64,000 nt of DNA, from positions 36,673,063 through 36,737,062 of the forward strand of contig OZ029918.1 in the NCBI GenBank assembly GCA_964023275.1, given 5' to 3'. The DNA is from Norana najaformis. Lineage: Eukaryota > Annelida > Clitellata > Crassiclitellata > Hormogastridae. A program made the translations under genes and the position numbers. A model generated the notes under the pieces. It made no database searches. It saw only the letters and a list, made by a program, of their open reading frames with translations, and was not told the DNA's origin. Positions within the stretch are counted from its first letter, which is position 1; every line of letters starts with the position of its first letter. This document shows positions 1 to 12,700 of the stretch, one piece after another.

Positions 1-59
1 ATTTATTCTCAGCCTAAACACCCTAACAACCAACCCTAACAACTCTGCTACCGTTCTCT

Positions 60-215
60 CAGGTCTTCTGGCAACTGGACTTGGTTCTTGACACAGCATC
101 TTTGGACAACCCCACTCATTTGACACAGCACTTGTGAATAAGCTGGTGCCCTGCGCTTCGCTTTTAAGTAGCACTTTAGAAATTTGGAGTTATATGATTA
201 CGATGACAACTGTAG
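60..215 (+). repeat. LINE/SINE 3'-tail repeat (S2 type)
   Basis: This resembles antisense copies near 35.5, 47.3, 49.9 and 51.0 kb. It contains the shared block gaataagctggtgccctg, then a GTAGCACTTTAGAAATTTGG-like stretch and a gattacgat tail. It lies in the LRRC34 intron just downstream of the last exon seen. It is probably a 5'-truncated non-LTR retroelement end; the exact family is not known. Confidence 0.6.
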
Positions 216-379
216 TGATCTACCTGTCCAGCTGCCTTGGACTTTGGATCGGGAGTAGAAACCGAACCTGACCATACCTACCTCATTGATTTTGTTCTCA
301 CTGCATGTCCACAGATAAGCTGTGCCCACGACTCAGCTTTTTTGTCACTGAAGAAATCAAGATTAATATTCAGCCTCAC

Positions 380-3351
380 CAAATCCGTGTCGGCTAAATC
401 AAGCGATTCAAGCGTCGTGTTGATCTGCAGGGCTTGGGCAAAACACAGTCCACCTCTGTTTCCGATCTTGTTCCCGTTCAGACGCAAACAGCGCAGTGAA
501 CTGTTCTTCTGTAGAACAACAAAAGAACGCTTTTAATTGTTCTCCTGGTCAAAGGTCATGTAACTGTTCTTCAGACAAAATATTACGTACTGTAGTATAT
601 CTGAATATTTATGTAGCACCAGTTCAAGAAAACTCCACTGGCTGGAGAAATTACTTACTTGATGACCAAACATTCCCACAATGTGAGAACATGTCAAATT
701 GTTTACTTATTTAGAACAACTTATTTATTCGTTTAGATCAAACAATAATAATAAATTGTAGTAAAATATAAGAATTCTTTTTAACATCCTGAATGTTTAA
801 TTATGGAAAGCAATTTCTTAGTTAGAATCAATCATCAGCTGAAGATAATAACTTGATTATTTTTTGATGATAATTATTATTATTGTTACTTTTTTCCAGA
901 GGCAGAAATCATTATTAGTATTATTGTTATTAATAATTTATTATTACGATTATGAATGTGATTATGATTATTATTATTGTGAACATTTTGAACACCCACA
1001 AAGCTCACATATCAATGTGAATCTGATGCCTTGTGGTGCTATAGAAGGTTTCCAGATTGAATATATTAGACGTAAGCACCGCTGTATAGGAATCATGAGT
1101 ACAAATAAGCAATCAGAGTCTTAACTGAGCAGCTCAGACCAAAGCAGACCTCTACATAAATTAACCCCAAGTCTCACAAATCAAACAGACTCACATGCAG
1201 AGCTCCTGCCAAGAGTTGTGCTCCAACTTCACCAAAGTCATTACACATGACGTTAATGGACTCGAGATACGGCGACTCCTGAAATGGAAAACTATATAAT
1301 AAAATGCTTAGACGTAGCTGCACGTAGTGGCGCCGCCTGGCGCATAGGACGAGAATGTTTTGGCACCTACTGTCATGGTCCTTAAATGGCATAAAAAGGG
1401 CAGGGTCAACAGAAGGGTAATGTAAATGTACATGTTCTTCCATAGCGACTCTATGGCCTCGACCCTGCTCATTTTTCAATGAATTTATTGGGTGAGATCC
1501 CTCACCATTGCTGCCCTTTTGAATGGGTATCATGCCAATTAAGGTTCCCGTGTCCAGACCGTGCAAGCCTGAGATTTAAATCTCTGAAATATAGCCACTC
1601 TCAAATGGGAACAGAAGAGGAAGAGGAAGATAATGCAGGTGCTCTGTAAGGGATAGGCTAGTCAACTTTTAAAAACACAGACAACTAGAGAAGAGATGAT
1701 AAACAATGGATAAATCTTTCGGTGTAGGACACCTTGTGAATATCTATGGTACACAACGCCAAAATGGCACAGGGCACCATTAAAGGCCACCACAAGTGGC
1801 GAATTTAGCTACAGGCATGGGGGCGGTTCACCCCACACCCCTCTTGGTTATATGGCAGCGCTCCTCAGACCAGACCTGTGCATGGTGGACTACCAGAATG
1901 TGACAACCCCTCTGAAAATGCTCTAGCCCCACACGAAAGCAATTCTGAAGCCGCCAGTCGCTACCGCCTGTCCCTCTTGCTAATCTTGATCTTACATTAC
2001 ATCACATTTAAAAGGCATTTACATGTAATACTTCTCTTTTATGCACTTATACATACTGTTAACAAATCAGCGATATGCTTTATTCCTTCGTCCGTAAGAT
2101 TGTTGTATCTGAGATCGAGACTTGTGACAAGCGAGCATTTTCCAAGCCAAGCATGAAGAACCAGTGAATCCTCGTCATGAAGTCTTGGGGGGTTTGGCAC
2201 GATCAGTTTATTGTTGCCAGCCAGATAGAGAGACAGCGACGTTTTAGCACTCCTAAGAACAGAAATGAAATGTCTAAGAATGATCATGCAAATATCGTGG
2301 ATGGAAAAGCGGTCAAATGAATGGGTACTGGAAGCGGCTGGAGTAGAGAGGAATCTTTTGAAGACAGTAAAGAAAAGGAAATTGATCTATTTTGGTCACA
2401 TCATGAGGAAGGAGGGAACATGCATCGAGAAGGAGATAATACAGGGTACAATACCGGGAGGACGGAAAAGAGGAAGACCGAGAATAAACTGGTTGGGCAA
2501 CATCAGGGCATGGACTGGGCTAACAATGGAGGAGATGCTCAGGCTGGTGGAGGACAGAGGACACTGGAGGAACATTGTGCATGATGCGGCCGAATCTCGG
2601 AACGAGGAAGGCTGAGAATGGAATGGAAGAACAGAACAGCCAAGATAAAATTATTTATAATAATACGACTATTGGCACTTGAGACCAGAAAAAGCCAAGA
2701 TAAAATTATTTGTAATAATACTACTTTGGCAACTGAGACCAGAGTGACGCAACTGAAAGTAAAGGTGAGCTGAATGCATGTTGGGCATCCAGTTCAACAT
2801 GAAGCAAAGTCCTCGTCCCACACTGGAATGACGACAGGAAATTTTTCCTACTCTTATGCCCTTGAACTGGCAGTTGGCAAATCCCAAGGTCCTGGACAAG
2901 GGCCACTGCATCGCAGGACTTGCCATTTACTTCCCAGCTTTCGCAAGTACCAAATTATACTAACTGGTGACAGTGTGCGTAAACAACTTCCCCAGGGTCG
3001 TTACAGAGAGTCGAATCCATAACTGCATAATCATTGACCCTAAAAGCATTATCGATAGACCACCGTGCTGTACAATAACGAGTCTTACTAATCTATAACT
3101 TGGATTTTTTAGGGTCATTCCATGCGCCTTTGAAACTGTTAATTGCGCGTGTTATAAATCTCTGTTTAATGATAATGATGATAATGATAATAATAATAAT
3201 ACCCTTACTACCAGGCTCCATGTCATGATACTTACAGAATGTTGTCATCCTTCTCGACAGCCAGAACTGCCATGATCAGAGGATGAGGAGCAACCCCTTT
3301 CTGCTGACAGGTCACCTCATAAGCTGAGGCAGTTTCGTACAATTCACTCAT
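380..3351 (-). CDS. LRRC34: LRRC34-like leucine-rich-repeat protein, 5' part (4 exons, truncated by window edge)
   Basis: The exons on the minus strand are 3351-3236, 2252-2057, 1278-1195 and 508-380. They join in one frame into 175 codons with GT/AG introns, and the rest lies left of the window. The protein opens MSELYETASAYEV, then gives ribonuclease-inhibitor-type leucine-rich repeats: SLVTSLDLRYNNLTDEGIKH, ESINVMCNDFGEVGAQLL and LRLNGNKIGNRGGLCFAQAL. Order and wording closely follow vertebrate LRRC34 as I remember it (DLRYN, LRLTGNKIENKGG, LQINSTLEKLDLGDCDL). LRRC34 is reported in germ and ciliated cells and has no known enzymatic activity. The ATG at 3351 sits nine bases after an AG that could be a splice acceptor, so an upstream exon may exist. 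A LINE fragment begins about 15 bp upstream of the second exon's acceptor. Confidence 0.85.
2268..2660 (+). mobile_element. LINE 3'-terminal ORF fragment
   Basis: An open frame from about 2265 to 2615 encodes the C-terminal tail typical of non-LTR endonuclease/reverse-transcriptase proteins: CLRMIMQISW, then KRKLIYFGHIMRKEG, KEIIQGTIPGGRKRGRPRIN and a final GHWRNIVHDAA. A related copy lies on the minus strand near 57.2-57.7 kb, also with KEIIQGT and GRPKMTW. The fragment is 5' truncated, has no reverse-transcriptase core, and is antisense to LRRC34 inside its first intron. Confidence 0.75.
2780..3090 (-). mobile_element. tRNA-derived SINE (family T2)
   Basis: The same roughly 280-bp sequence occurs at 20600-20875, in part at 18075-18182, and at 60890-61080. 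Shared blocks are the cccaaggtcctggac stretch, ttacttcccagctt, and a head ending in a gaccaccgtg motif. The 20600 copy shows A- and B-box-like tRNA promoter motifs, which makes this a tRNA-derived SINE. This copy is antisense, with its head near 3080, in the LRRC34 intron. Confidence 0.65.
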
Positions 3352-3711
3352 CGCTATCTGTGAACAATCGTAATAATAAACTTGAGATTTCTATGGCGCC
3401 CGAAAATGCTAAGTCACGGCAAAATCTTTTGCATGTATGCATACATACATGCATGCATGCATATATATATATAAGCATTTGTATAGCGCTCTTATAGAAC
3501 CCACTTTTGGCGCTATACTACTTTTTGCCGTATCGTTCTATCACAGTTGCCAACGCTAACGTATCGCATACGGGTTCTAGTATAGCACATTTTTAAAGAT
3601 TAAAAACAATAAATATTAAAACGACTACCTGATTAAAACAGAATATTCCTTTAAGTTTGAGCACGAGAGTAAATATTTAAATTTACAGACGAAGTTTTGA
3701 TGAAACATGTC

Positions 3712-3725
3712 GTTACCATGGTAGC
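3712..3725. promoter_or_regulatory. Candidate RFX X-box upstream of LRRC34
   Basis: GTTACCATGGTAGC matches the RFX X-box pattern of two half sites (GTYRCC and RGYAAC) apart from one base in the second half. It lies about 360 bp upstream of the LRRC34 ATG at 3351. RFX factors drive ciliary and multiciliated-cell genes, which fits LRRC34 expression in vertebrates. The match is by eye only, and the LRRC34 transcription start is not known. Confidence 0.45.
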
Positions 3726-6073
3726 CAAGAATTCTCGTCAAAGTCTCGCGGTAGTTGAGAGAAGCAATATCAAAAATCAATATTCAAAAATCTCTGGCAA
3801 TATGCGTACAGGTGCGCCTCTGGCGGTTAAACAGAAAAGCAGCCAATATTAGGCCTCTGTGAAGTTACGTTATATGAAAAAACCGAAATTACTTATTTAA
3901 AGTGAACCTAAATGGTCATTTCTTAACTCCCAGGTTTCAGCATCAACCGAAGTGTATCCCTCGGGCCGATCCCCGAATTTGACCTGGCACCGAAACTGAC
4001 CAATCAACGAGGTTCTTGTGAGCTCTATTTGAATAAGCTGGTCTCCCTGTGTGGCGCTGAAAAATTTCCGAGATTTATATTTTATATTCGCTTTCTTCCA
4101 GGTTTAGAAGAAGCGAGCTAACTTGGGTCATTTTATGTCGCCGGCATAGCATATATATTTCTGTAAAGAAGACAGTGGTGCGACGGGTAGGCAGCTTTCA
4201 CTATCCCAAAATTGAACATGAAAAGATTTTTTAAATAGGGTTGGGTACAGTCTGGGGGCACTTTGGGCACCCCAAATTTTTTTTATCAGACTGTAACAAA
4301 ACTGGACGGATGGATGGAAGAGGTGATAAAATGCTAAAGAACGATTTTAACCTCATGTCTGTACGTCAAGAACTAACTGAGATTTAATAAGTTGAAAACT
4401 ATTTAATTAATAGGGTGTGTTCCGGTCAAATCGCTAGTCATCAGGGCCTAGGCGGAAAAAATTCTGTCGTCAGTATAGGGTCACGGCTACAGGGCCGTTG
4501 ACGTCGACCTTACCTCGCCTTTATAGAGATCAAGCTTACAAGCGATTAAACCCCTAATAAAAGGGCTTTTATTATAGGTTAAAGCAAAAGGTCTCTAATT
4601 GGAGCTTTGTATTTCGTGGAGTAGCATTGACGCCAACCTTACGTTACTTTACTGAAGCCGATCCATATGTTCTACGATTCTTCGCTATTTATACTTATAT
4701 ATCTTATAGCGGAAGCGTTTTACAGATGTTAGCTCCATTGTTTAATCAGGCTTAGTTTATGTTTTTTTCATTACCCAGCGGCGCGTGAGGGGAGTTGTGT
4801 GTGCAGGTGCTTGCTATTAGTTAGGTATAGATTAGTTGATGCTAGGCCAGGTGTACACCTGTTGACTACGGGGAATGGGTAGAGCTGGCCTATGACTCGC
4901 TTCCTGATTGGCTGAGGCCTGTGGGTAGCGCATACGAGGGCGGCTGTTTCGCGTCGCTGATTTCTTGCATTTTAATGAGCTGTATATATTGTCGTATTAG
5001 TCAAAGTTGTACATTAGCAGACGTGTCTAGACAAGAAGTCTGAGATTTTAACGAAGTCCGTGTGGTTGATTTTGAAAAGAGCTGATTGTTAGAAATTATC
5101 CTTTTAACTGTGACTGTCTGTTTATGTAAAAAAGCATCGTATTAGTGATTAAGTTTGATTTCAACGTTGAAGTGGAAAGAAGAGAACTTGGTCTTTCAAT
5201 TGTGAAATAGGGCGAACTTTGAGCAAATTTTAAACTGGGAGTCAGTGTTACAGTGCTAAGTCCAGGATAGGACAAGTTCTGCACAATGGTCAGCATACAC
5301 AGGCCACGTTACCCTTTGTCACCCTAGGAAGAGGTGCAGACAGATGTCTAATGGGATCTTTGTATTTCACGTAATAGTACTGTGTTTAACGCCATCTTGC
5401 GGTTGCCAGGTCCGTTGACGTCGGCCTTACGTTGCTTACTACCCAGAATTGCAGGAATCGTTCAGTTCAGTTCCTTCGTTTAGTTTGAATATTTACGATA
5501 GAAAGCAATCGAACAATACATTATAAGGTTAGAAGGGCAACGCTTTAAAGTTGTCTAATTTTAATATCTTCTGGATATTGACCTGAATGCGACTTAAATT
5601 TGATACACCTTCGGTCGATACCTTGAACATTAGACACTGGCGGTCTAGAAGTTTCTAATTAATAACAATAATGCACTAGAATCTGGTTTTTAATAACATC
5701 CTGTGCCACTGATGTTGACCCTGCCTTAATAAACAAGCCTATGCCTAGAGGTCATATGCAGGCCTACCGCTGTGGCAAAAAACCTGAAAATTTCAATCTG
5801 AGGCACACAACAGGTGCAAACAAATGACTTGTCCAGAGTCATTACACACTCAGCAGGCTCGGACCAACAATCGTTGGTTAAAGACCCAGCGTGCTACTGA
5901 ATAGAAAAAAATGCCACTAGTCGGCATGCATGTATGAAACAAGTTTACAACACCAGAATGTGTAATTTGCTATTAGCTTAACAATCTTACAATTATTCTC
6001 AATTTCAGTGCATGCCTTGGTCAAAAATCGTCATACCTATGAACTTGACAATAGCTGGCCATGTCACGGTTCC

Positions 6074-6140
6074 CCTGCCAGCATGCCCATAAACAACTTA
6101 AGCGGCCCACATGGGTTCCATATGGGTATGCTGGCAGGGA
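6074..6140. repeat. Inverted repeat / hairpin
   Basis: CCCTGCCAGCATGCCCAT at 6074-6091 is the reverse complement of ATGGGTATGCTGGCAGGG at 6123-6140 except for one pair, giving an 18-bp stem and a 31-base loop. It lies about 640 bp downstream of the COPG stop codon. Confidence 0.75.
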
Positions 6141-6777
6141 GAGGGTTTCCCAGTTAGATCATAAATATGTCCAGGTGGCTGGGAAAAGATTCGAGTTAAA
6201 AGATTTCAAAAAGGTCCAAAGCATCAGAAGACAGTGAAATGTAACGATAGATGGCACTAAATTCACCCCAACTCAGTCAGTCTGAGCTTTGAAAGTCATT
6301 AAACCAACCAACCCAAGTTTATGGGGGTTTCTGAAAGCCATTACCCAGCTAATTCAATTCAATTTAGGGCTTTGAAAGTCATGAAACCAGTCAACCCAAA
6401 TCACTCTGGGCCTATGAAGTCATTAATCTAGCTAACCCAATTCAATCCAAGGCTCAGACAGCCATGGAAATTTCAAAGCCAGTTTACAGTGCCATACTCC
6501 CAAAATATTATAATGTGCAATGAGCATCCTCTCAGCCCCAAAATTTACAGTAACTTCAACCTGTTCATATTTAACCATTCCCTAAAGTACTGATTACAGC
6601 CAAACCGTTCTAAACGATGTAATTTAACCCCAAAACCAGTTCACCATTCAACCACGTCAAGTTCAAAGACATCGCAAGAAATCTACTTGTTACAGAACAT
6701 CAGCTACCGAAAAACTCCCGTGCCCCTCTCTTCCCTGAGGCACGAGGCAGGTAGCAACTTCCTTCACCAGGGCACGT

Positions 6778-9700
6778 CTAGCCGACTGCAGATGCGACAA
6801 CTTGCGACACATTGGCATCCGTACTGCGCACCGTCATCTGCATGGTGACGCCGTCCGTCAAGGCCAGTTTGGCTCGGACGAGGACGTCGTGGCCTCCACG
6901 GTAGACGCCGGCCAGGTAGAGGGTGTGGGCGTTCTTGCCTTCGGGAACTTTGTCCGATCGCTCGCACGGCTGGAGGCCGAGGAATTCAATGATCTTCTTA
7001 ACAGCCTCTGCAAAATTTAAGTAAGCGATCCTCTTTGAAATGTGTTATGTTTAAGACAGGCTCAGGAAACTTGAACGAACGCAGAACCTAATCTAACCTT
7101 ATAACCTCCTAAGCAAACTTACAATGTAGTCTTAAGGGTCGTTCGTAAAGTACGCTCGCAAAATGACCTACTAGTAAAGTAATGGTGAAATGCAAGGTAA
7201 AGTACGTTCTACAGAGTGGGCCAATTCTGTACGTACCATCTAAAGTCTTCATCGTCGACAGAGTGAAGGTGTCCTCCAGTTCATTTCCCTCACCAATTTC
7301 TTCCCAGGCAGCAGAGAAATTGGGTTTCATCACTTTTTGCGTATGGTCGGCCACAGTCACTTCAATATCCTCTAACTGGAAAACCAATGCCAAAATTGAT
7401 ATTTAATTATTTATTTATTGCATAAGTCAAGGTGTGATAATGCTACTAACACATGATAATGCTACTAACACATGATATTGCTACAAATGAGTGATAATGC
7501 TACTAGCACACGATAATGCTACAAACATGTGAAAATGCTACTAACACATTATAATGCTACTAATCATAACGCGATAATGTAATATGACAATGTGATATGT
7601 GACAATGTTATTAACACATGATAATGATATAAATCATTAACATGTGATAATGCTAGTAACAGATGATAATGCTACCTACACGTGAAAACGCTACTACTGA
7701 TATGGAAATGCCACTAGCACGTGACGACGGCAGACATGGTAAAAGACATTGTACTGAAAGAAAAACATGAAACAGCTGAGTAGCAAGTGTAATACTTTAC
7801 ACTTGTAAAGTGTAACTCACAGAATATTCATCATCATATCCATCATCGTCCGGTTCTCCAGAGTTTGGATCGCAGTCCTTAACACGGAACTTCAAAGTAC
7901 AGGCAAAAGTCCCAGTAACTGCAAAACATATCACATTCTTAGAAGCAGAAAGTCACACGGAATTGACTTTTCATGACTAACGAAAGTTTTCCTCTAAGCA
8001 GCACTACATGTAACATTAAATAACGCGTCACTACAACACAAATTCTGATATAACACAGCCCATGACATGGACCCAAAAATTAGTTCAGCCATAAAATGAC
8101 AAACCTTATAATGCATTTCTGCTCTCTCCATCCATGCAGCTTTTCCTCCCTTCCTCCATCCATGCCTTCCTCCTTCCACCCATCCATCGATTCATCCATC
8201 CATATAAACATGATTGTGAATTTGAGCCACCTGAGTGAAATGTTAAGAAATCTCACGACAAGTTGTTCACACACTTGTGCATAGTAGTTGAAATAAGTAC
8301 ACATCAAATAAATAAGAAGAAAAGGTGCTACATAAATAGCCTGATGCATGTACCTCGTGTCGGGTCATCTGGCAGGCGGACAAGCGTGTAGGTTGTTCCA
8401 GGTTTGCCATAGGTCAGAACTGGAGCAGGAACACAGCGGACCACTTCGAAATCATCCGAGGTCTCCATATGGACAGTCACATTTTCCAGTAGCTGGTCAT
8501 TCAGAGTGTTCGTACAATCAAACTACAAACACCAGCAACAGATGTTGTCAGACTACAAACATATGCTACACAGACTGTTAGACTACAAACATATGCCACA
8601 CAGACTGTTAGACTACAAACATATGCTACACAGACTGTCAGACTACAAATATATGCTACACAGACTGTTATACTACAAACATATGCCACACAGACTGTTA
8701 GACTACAAACATATGCTACACAGACTGTCAGACTACAAATATATGCTACACAGACTGTTAGACTACAAACATATGCCACACAGACTGTTAGACTACAAAC
8801 ATATGCTACACAGACTGTCAGACTACAAACATATGCTACACAAACTCAGACTAGAAGCATGTGTTACACAGACTGTCAGACTACAAACATATGCTACACA
8901 AACTCAGACTAGAAGCATGTGCTACACAGACTGTTATGCTACAAACATATGCTACACAGACTGTTAGACTACAAACATATGCCACACAGACTGTTAGACT
9001 ACAAACATATGCCACACAGATTGTCAGACTACAAACACGTGCAACAGAGACTAGGACAATGGCAGCGATGTAGTGTTTAGCAGGAAAGTGCATATACCTG
9101 GAAAACGATGTGGTGTGGAAAGGTGTGCTTAATGCAGCGAACCATATATTCTGTTTCCTGTTCAGTGAGTTCAATCGTAGAAGCCGACGATTTGAAGAGC
9201 GTTCCAATGTTGGCCAACTGTGGAACAGCGGCCAGTTGCTCTACAAACCAACGACAGACAATAAAAAAATAGGAAACAAACCCTAAATCCAAAGCAAAAA
9301 ATTTTTTTAATGAAGTACACTAATATTTAGTCAAAAAATTTGGAATCTCATCTAATATGTAAAGATCGCAATATTTAATCTATCTATTCATTTGATATAT
9401 TATTTACTGAACCCAGTAAATAATGTTATACTAATGATATCCTAGGTATCTCTACTTTATGTAACAAAATCTCATCTCGTTATTTAACCTGATTAATTCT
9501 AGCCACAAAAACTCTATGTATCGAGTCATCGCAACTGACCAACCCATCAACTGTGCTTTACTGAACCACAAAACCCCTACCTTGGACACTGGCACCGGCA
9601 GTGCTTCTGTAAAAGTACTTCTAAAGCGCTATATCAAAAGCCTAGATACATACATACGAGGAATTTCATCCACAGAACAACCATTTTGCAGAGGAATATC

Positions 9701-12700
9701 AAATGAAAGGAAATCGTTATTATTATTTTGACTATTATTACTACTATTATTATTTTTACAAAGATTTTTAATGCATGCAAGATCACACAGAAATGCAAAT
9801 CTTCCGGAATACAGTGATTGGCACAGTAGTGATAGGCTACAGAATCCTCTGCTCCAAGCGTTTAGCAACACTGAGCAAATTTCACAAACTAAGTCCCATA
9901 ATGTTTAATCCACACTAAACCAGAATCAGTCCAACAGAAATCTACTGATTAAATTTGCTGTCAAACGTTAGACTGAGAACGCTATAGCCAAAAACCAAAC
10001 CCCAACCGAATGGCTAAAAGAGCAGCAGCTTACCAGCGTAAACGTCCTGTCTTGTTGCAACCACTTTCTCAGCCATCTTCGCCAGCGGCACCTCACCAGG
10101 GGTACCTGAAAAGAAGGCCTTCGATTAAAATTCTGGTAATCAACGCTCACTTACTTCAGGGTTTTCTCCAACACAATGCTCCAATCTGAGGTACAAATGC
10201 TGAAGAATCTTTCAGTTTGGTTCTACGTGTGTGCAAGAGCCTGTCAGTGGAGGCTTTTCTTGCATTGTTCTTAAGGAACTCCAATATCATTTACACTGGC
10301 AACAACGCAATAAAAATGTCTCAATATGCACAAGGAAACGATACTCAACTAATATATACAAAATAACAACTTCGACAACTGAGCTTTTCAGAGGTACTTA
10401 AAAGGTGCTATATAAATTCGACTGACACACATGCAGACATACATAAACACATACATACATATATAAATACATACATATGTACATACAAATATAAAAGTTT
10501 TCACAGTTGCTGGACCAAAACTTGCATCTGTTTCTTCTGCTCAGTCTCTTACAGTATGTTGTATCGGTCTCAACCTCTTTCAACCGGCTTATCCACCAGT
10601 GGCTCAATTTCTCAATGGACTGACTCTAGGTATTAACCTACGATTCCTCGCTCAGTAGATGGACATATGGCGTCTTAACAAATGCATTACTTACTTACTT
10701 ACTTACTTAACCTAAATACAGCCTGGTTTTGGCATCCTACTGGTTGATGCATTGTCCATTAGACAACGATGCTGTAGAAGTTGCTAATCATTAGTAAAAC
10801 ATACATGAGCACAAGCACATGCACACACACACACATGCACAGACAAGCATACACACACACAAATGCACAGACAAGCATACACACACACAGACACACACAT
10901 GTACGGACACACACACATGCGTGCACGCACGTACGGACACAGACACACACAAGCACACACACATATACAAAGTAAAGCCTCAGACTGAAATGGGAAAGAA
11001 GAAGCCAGTAGGTACCCATAGCTTGCTCAACAACCGGCTGAGCAGCAAGCGGAACAGACTTCAGATCAAACGGATTCTCCGATGGTTCCTTCGAGTAATG
11101 GTTCAGCGCCATCTCGAGGCCAAGTATGCTCACCTGCAAACCTAACGAATACAACAAATGTATTAAAACAGAGTGAAAACTATACAACACCATATCATAC
11201 TGTACAATGAAAAACAGTAAAGCAACGAGTGAGGCCCAGTAGCCGACTGGATAGAGTGCTCGGCTTGTAACATGGAGAGTGCTGGTCTGAGCCTCCTCTG
11301 AGATGTTTACTGCAAAGGGACCCTCAGCAAGTCCTTCACTCACTGCTTTGCTCCTCAGATTCAGATTTACTGACCTTGCATGCATAATATACGCATAATA
11401 ATACTAATAATGATAATAATAATAAAAATAATAATATCAAAAATATTTTACAAGACCACCATGTTCGATCAAGGTCTTGTGTTTCCATGCTGTTAGTGAC
11501 CAAGGAGTTTCTACTGAAAACGCACCTACAAATGGGAGCTTTGTTCCCCCTTCTCAGGTTTGGCCAACCACAGATATCTTCCCTCCACAACCTATAATAA
11601 CCCCAGGAAAAGTTGTTACTTTCGCAGGCACCTAAACAATTCATCGTTGTGCCTTTTCAATGGTTAGGCCACCACCTACCTAGAACGGCCTCTCTCGGGA
11701 TCTGGCCAGGGAAGCTATATCCACCCTTCACCAACACCTGAAACTGTTCTCTTTCAACAAAGCTGGGCAAGGAGTGCCTACAAGTAGATATCTTCAAGAG
11801 GTGCTATATAAATGCTTTGAATGAATGAACATGTTAATTAATTAATTCTGAACAAATTAATTAATTAAAACTTAAAACAAATGTGCAGTTATGATTATGA
11901 TTATGGTTGACAGCAAATGCAGCAGTTACTGTTGATGATGTAGGAGAGGTTGAGAGTCTTCTGATTCTCGCGCAGAACGTTCAGGTAGAATGTTGCTCTG
12001 TCTCTCACCTCGTCGTCCGTATCAAACTGGCACCTGTAATGTAACCAGCATTACATTTATATAACCCTATTCACAGCCAAGGCATCAGACTCGAGACATT
12101 GTTTTCTATGACACAGAGTCATTTAACTACCTACTTACCTATCATCAATAATAATCATCATCATCGATGCTATCATCATCAACCCATCATTGTCATCATC
12201 ATTAAAGTAATCATGGGTCCCAGCAAAATTTCTCTTCCTACTCCTCCCCTCCTCTTCATCATCACATCCTCAAAGTCATCATCAGCATCAACATCATCAT
12301 CATCAACCGCACCTTTACTCTCATTATGGACAACCGACAGAGATAGACAGAGAAAACCACAAGAGATGGAAAAATCCACCTTTCTAGAAGCACAAGGACA
12401 CTCGGAAGAAGTTGCTCGCACTGTGCTCCGAATTTGGCCAACGCACTCACAGCAGCTGGACAGGAAAGAAAACACCAACATAGCAACATGACAATACAAA
12501 AACCACCAACTTAGCAACATGACAATTATAATATACCCCAAGAACCGCTGAGACCAGTAAACAAAAATTTATTTACAGCAGCACTAAGAGACCTCAAGAA
12601 AGTACTACACATCAAATGTATGCACGTGTTAAAGCATTTAAATAACACGTTCTAAGATACCTGCATTCCTTGTTTTTGACTGCTTATTTTTGTCTGTCAC

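Larger units (their letters stand above)
3352..6777. other. Intergenic region between LRRC34 and COPG
   Basis: I find no supported gene here. It holds a (CATA/TGCA) microsatellite near 3435-3470, a candidate RFX site near 3.7 kb, a diverged tail-repeat trace near 3950-4110 (aataagctggtctccctg), a CCAAT-like attggctgag near 4905 in a relatively CpG-rich patch, a LINE-tail-like piece near 5560-5700, a hairpin at 6074-6140, and a diverged roughly 40-60 bp tandem repeat at about 6270-6480 (tttgaaagtcattaaacc-like units) near the presumed COPG 3' UTR. No AATAAA polyadenylation signal stood out on the minus strand. Confidence 0.6.

Noticed and set aside
8506-9207. Long open frames on both strands (for example repeats of [10 protein letters not shown])
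   Set aside because: They are produced by the 30-bp minisatellite, whose period is a multiple of three; there is no homology and they overlap a COPG intron.
10759-11385. 208-residue minus-strand frame
   Set aside because: Only the middle (11016-11141) is a real COPG exon; the rest is intron, SINE and (CA)n repeat.
12099-12541. Ser/Thr-rich and Asp-rich frames on both strands
   Set aside because: They come from an (ATC)n tract beside COPG exon 16, which lies at 12380-12455 in a different frame.
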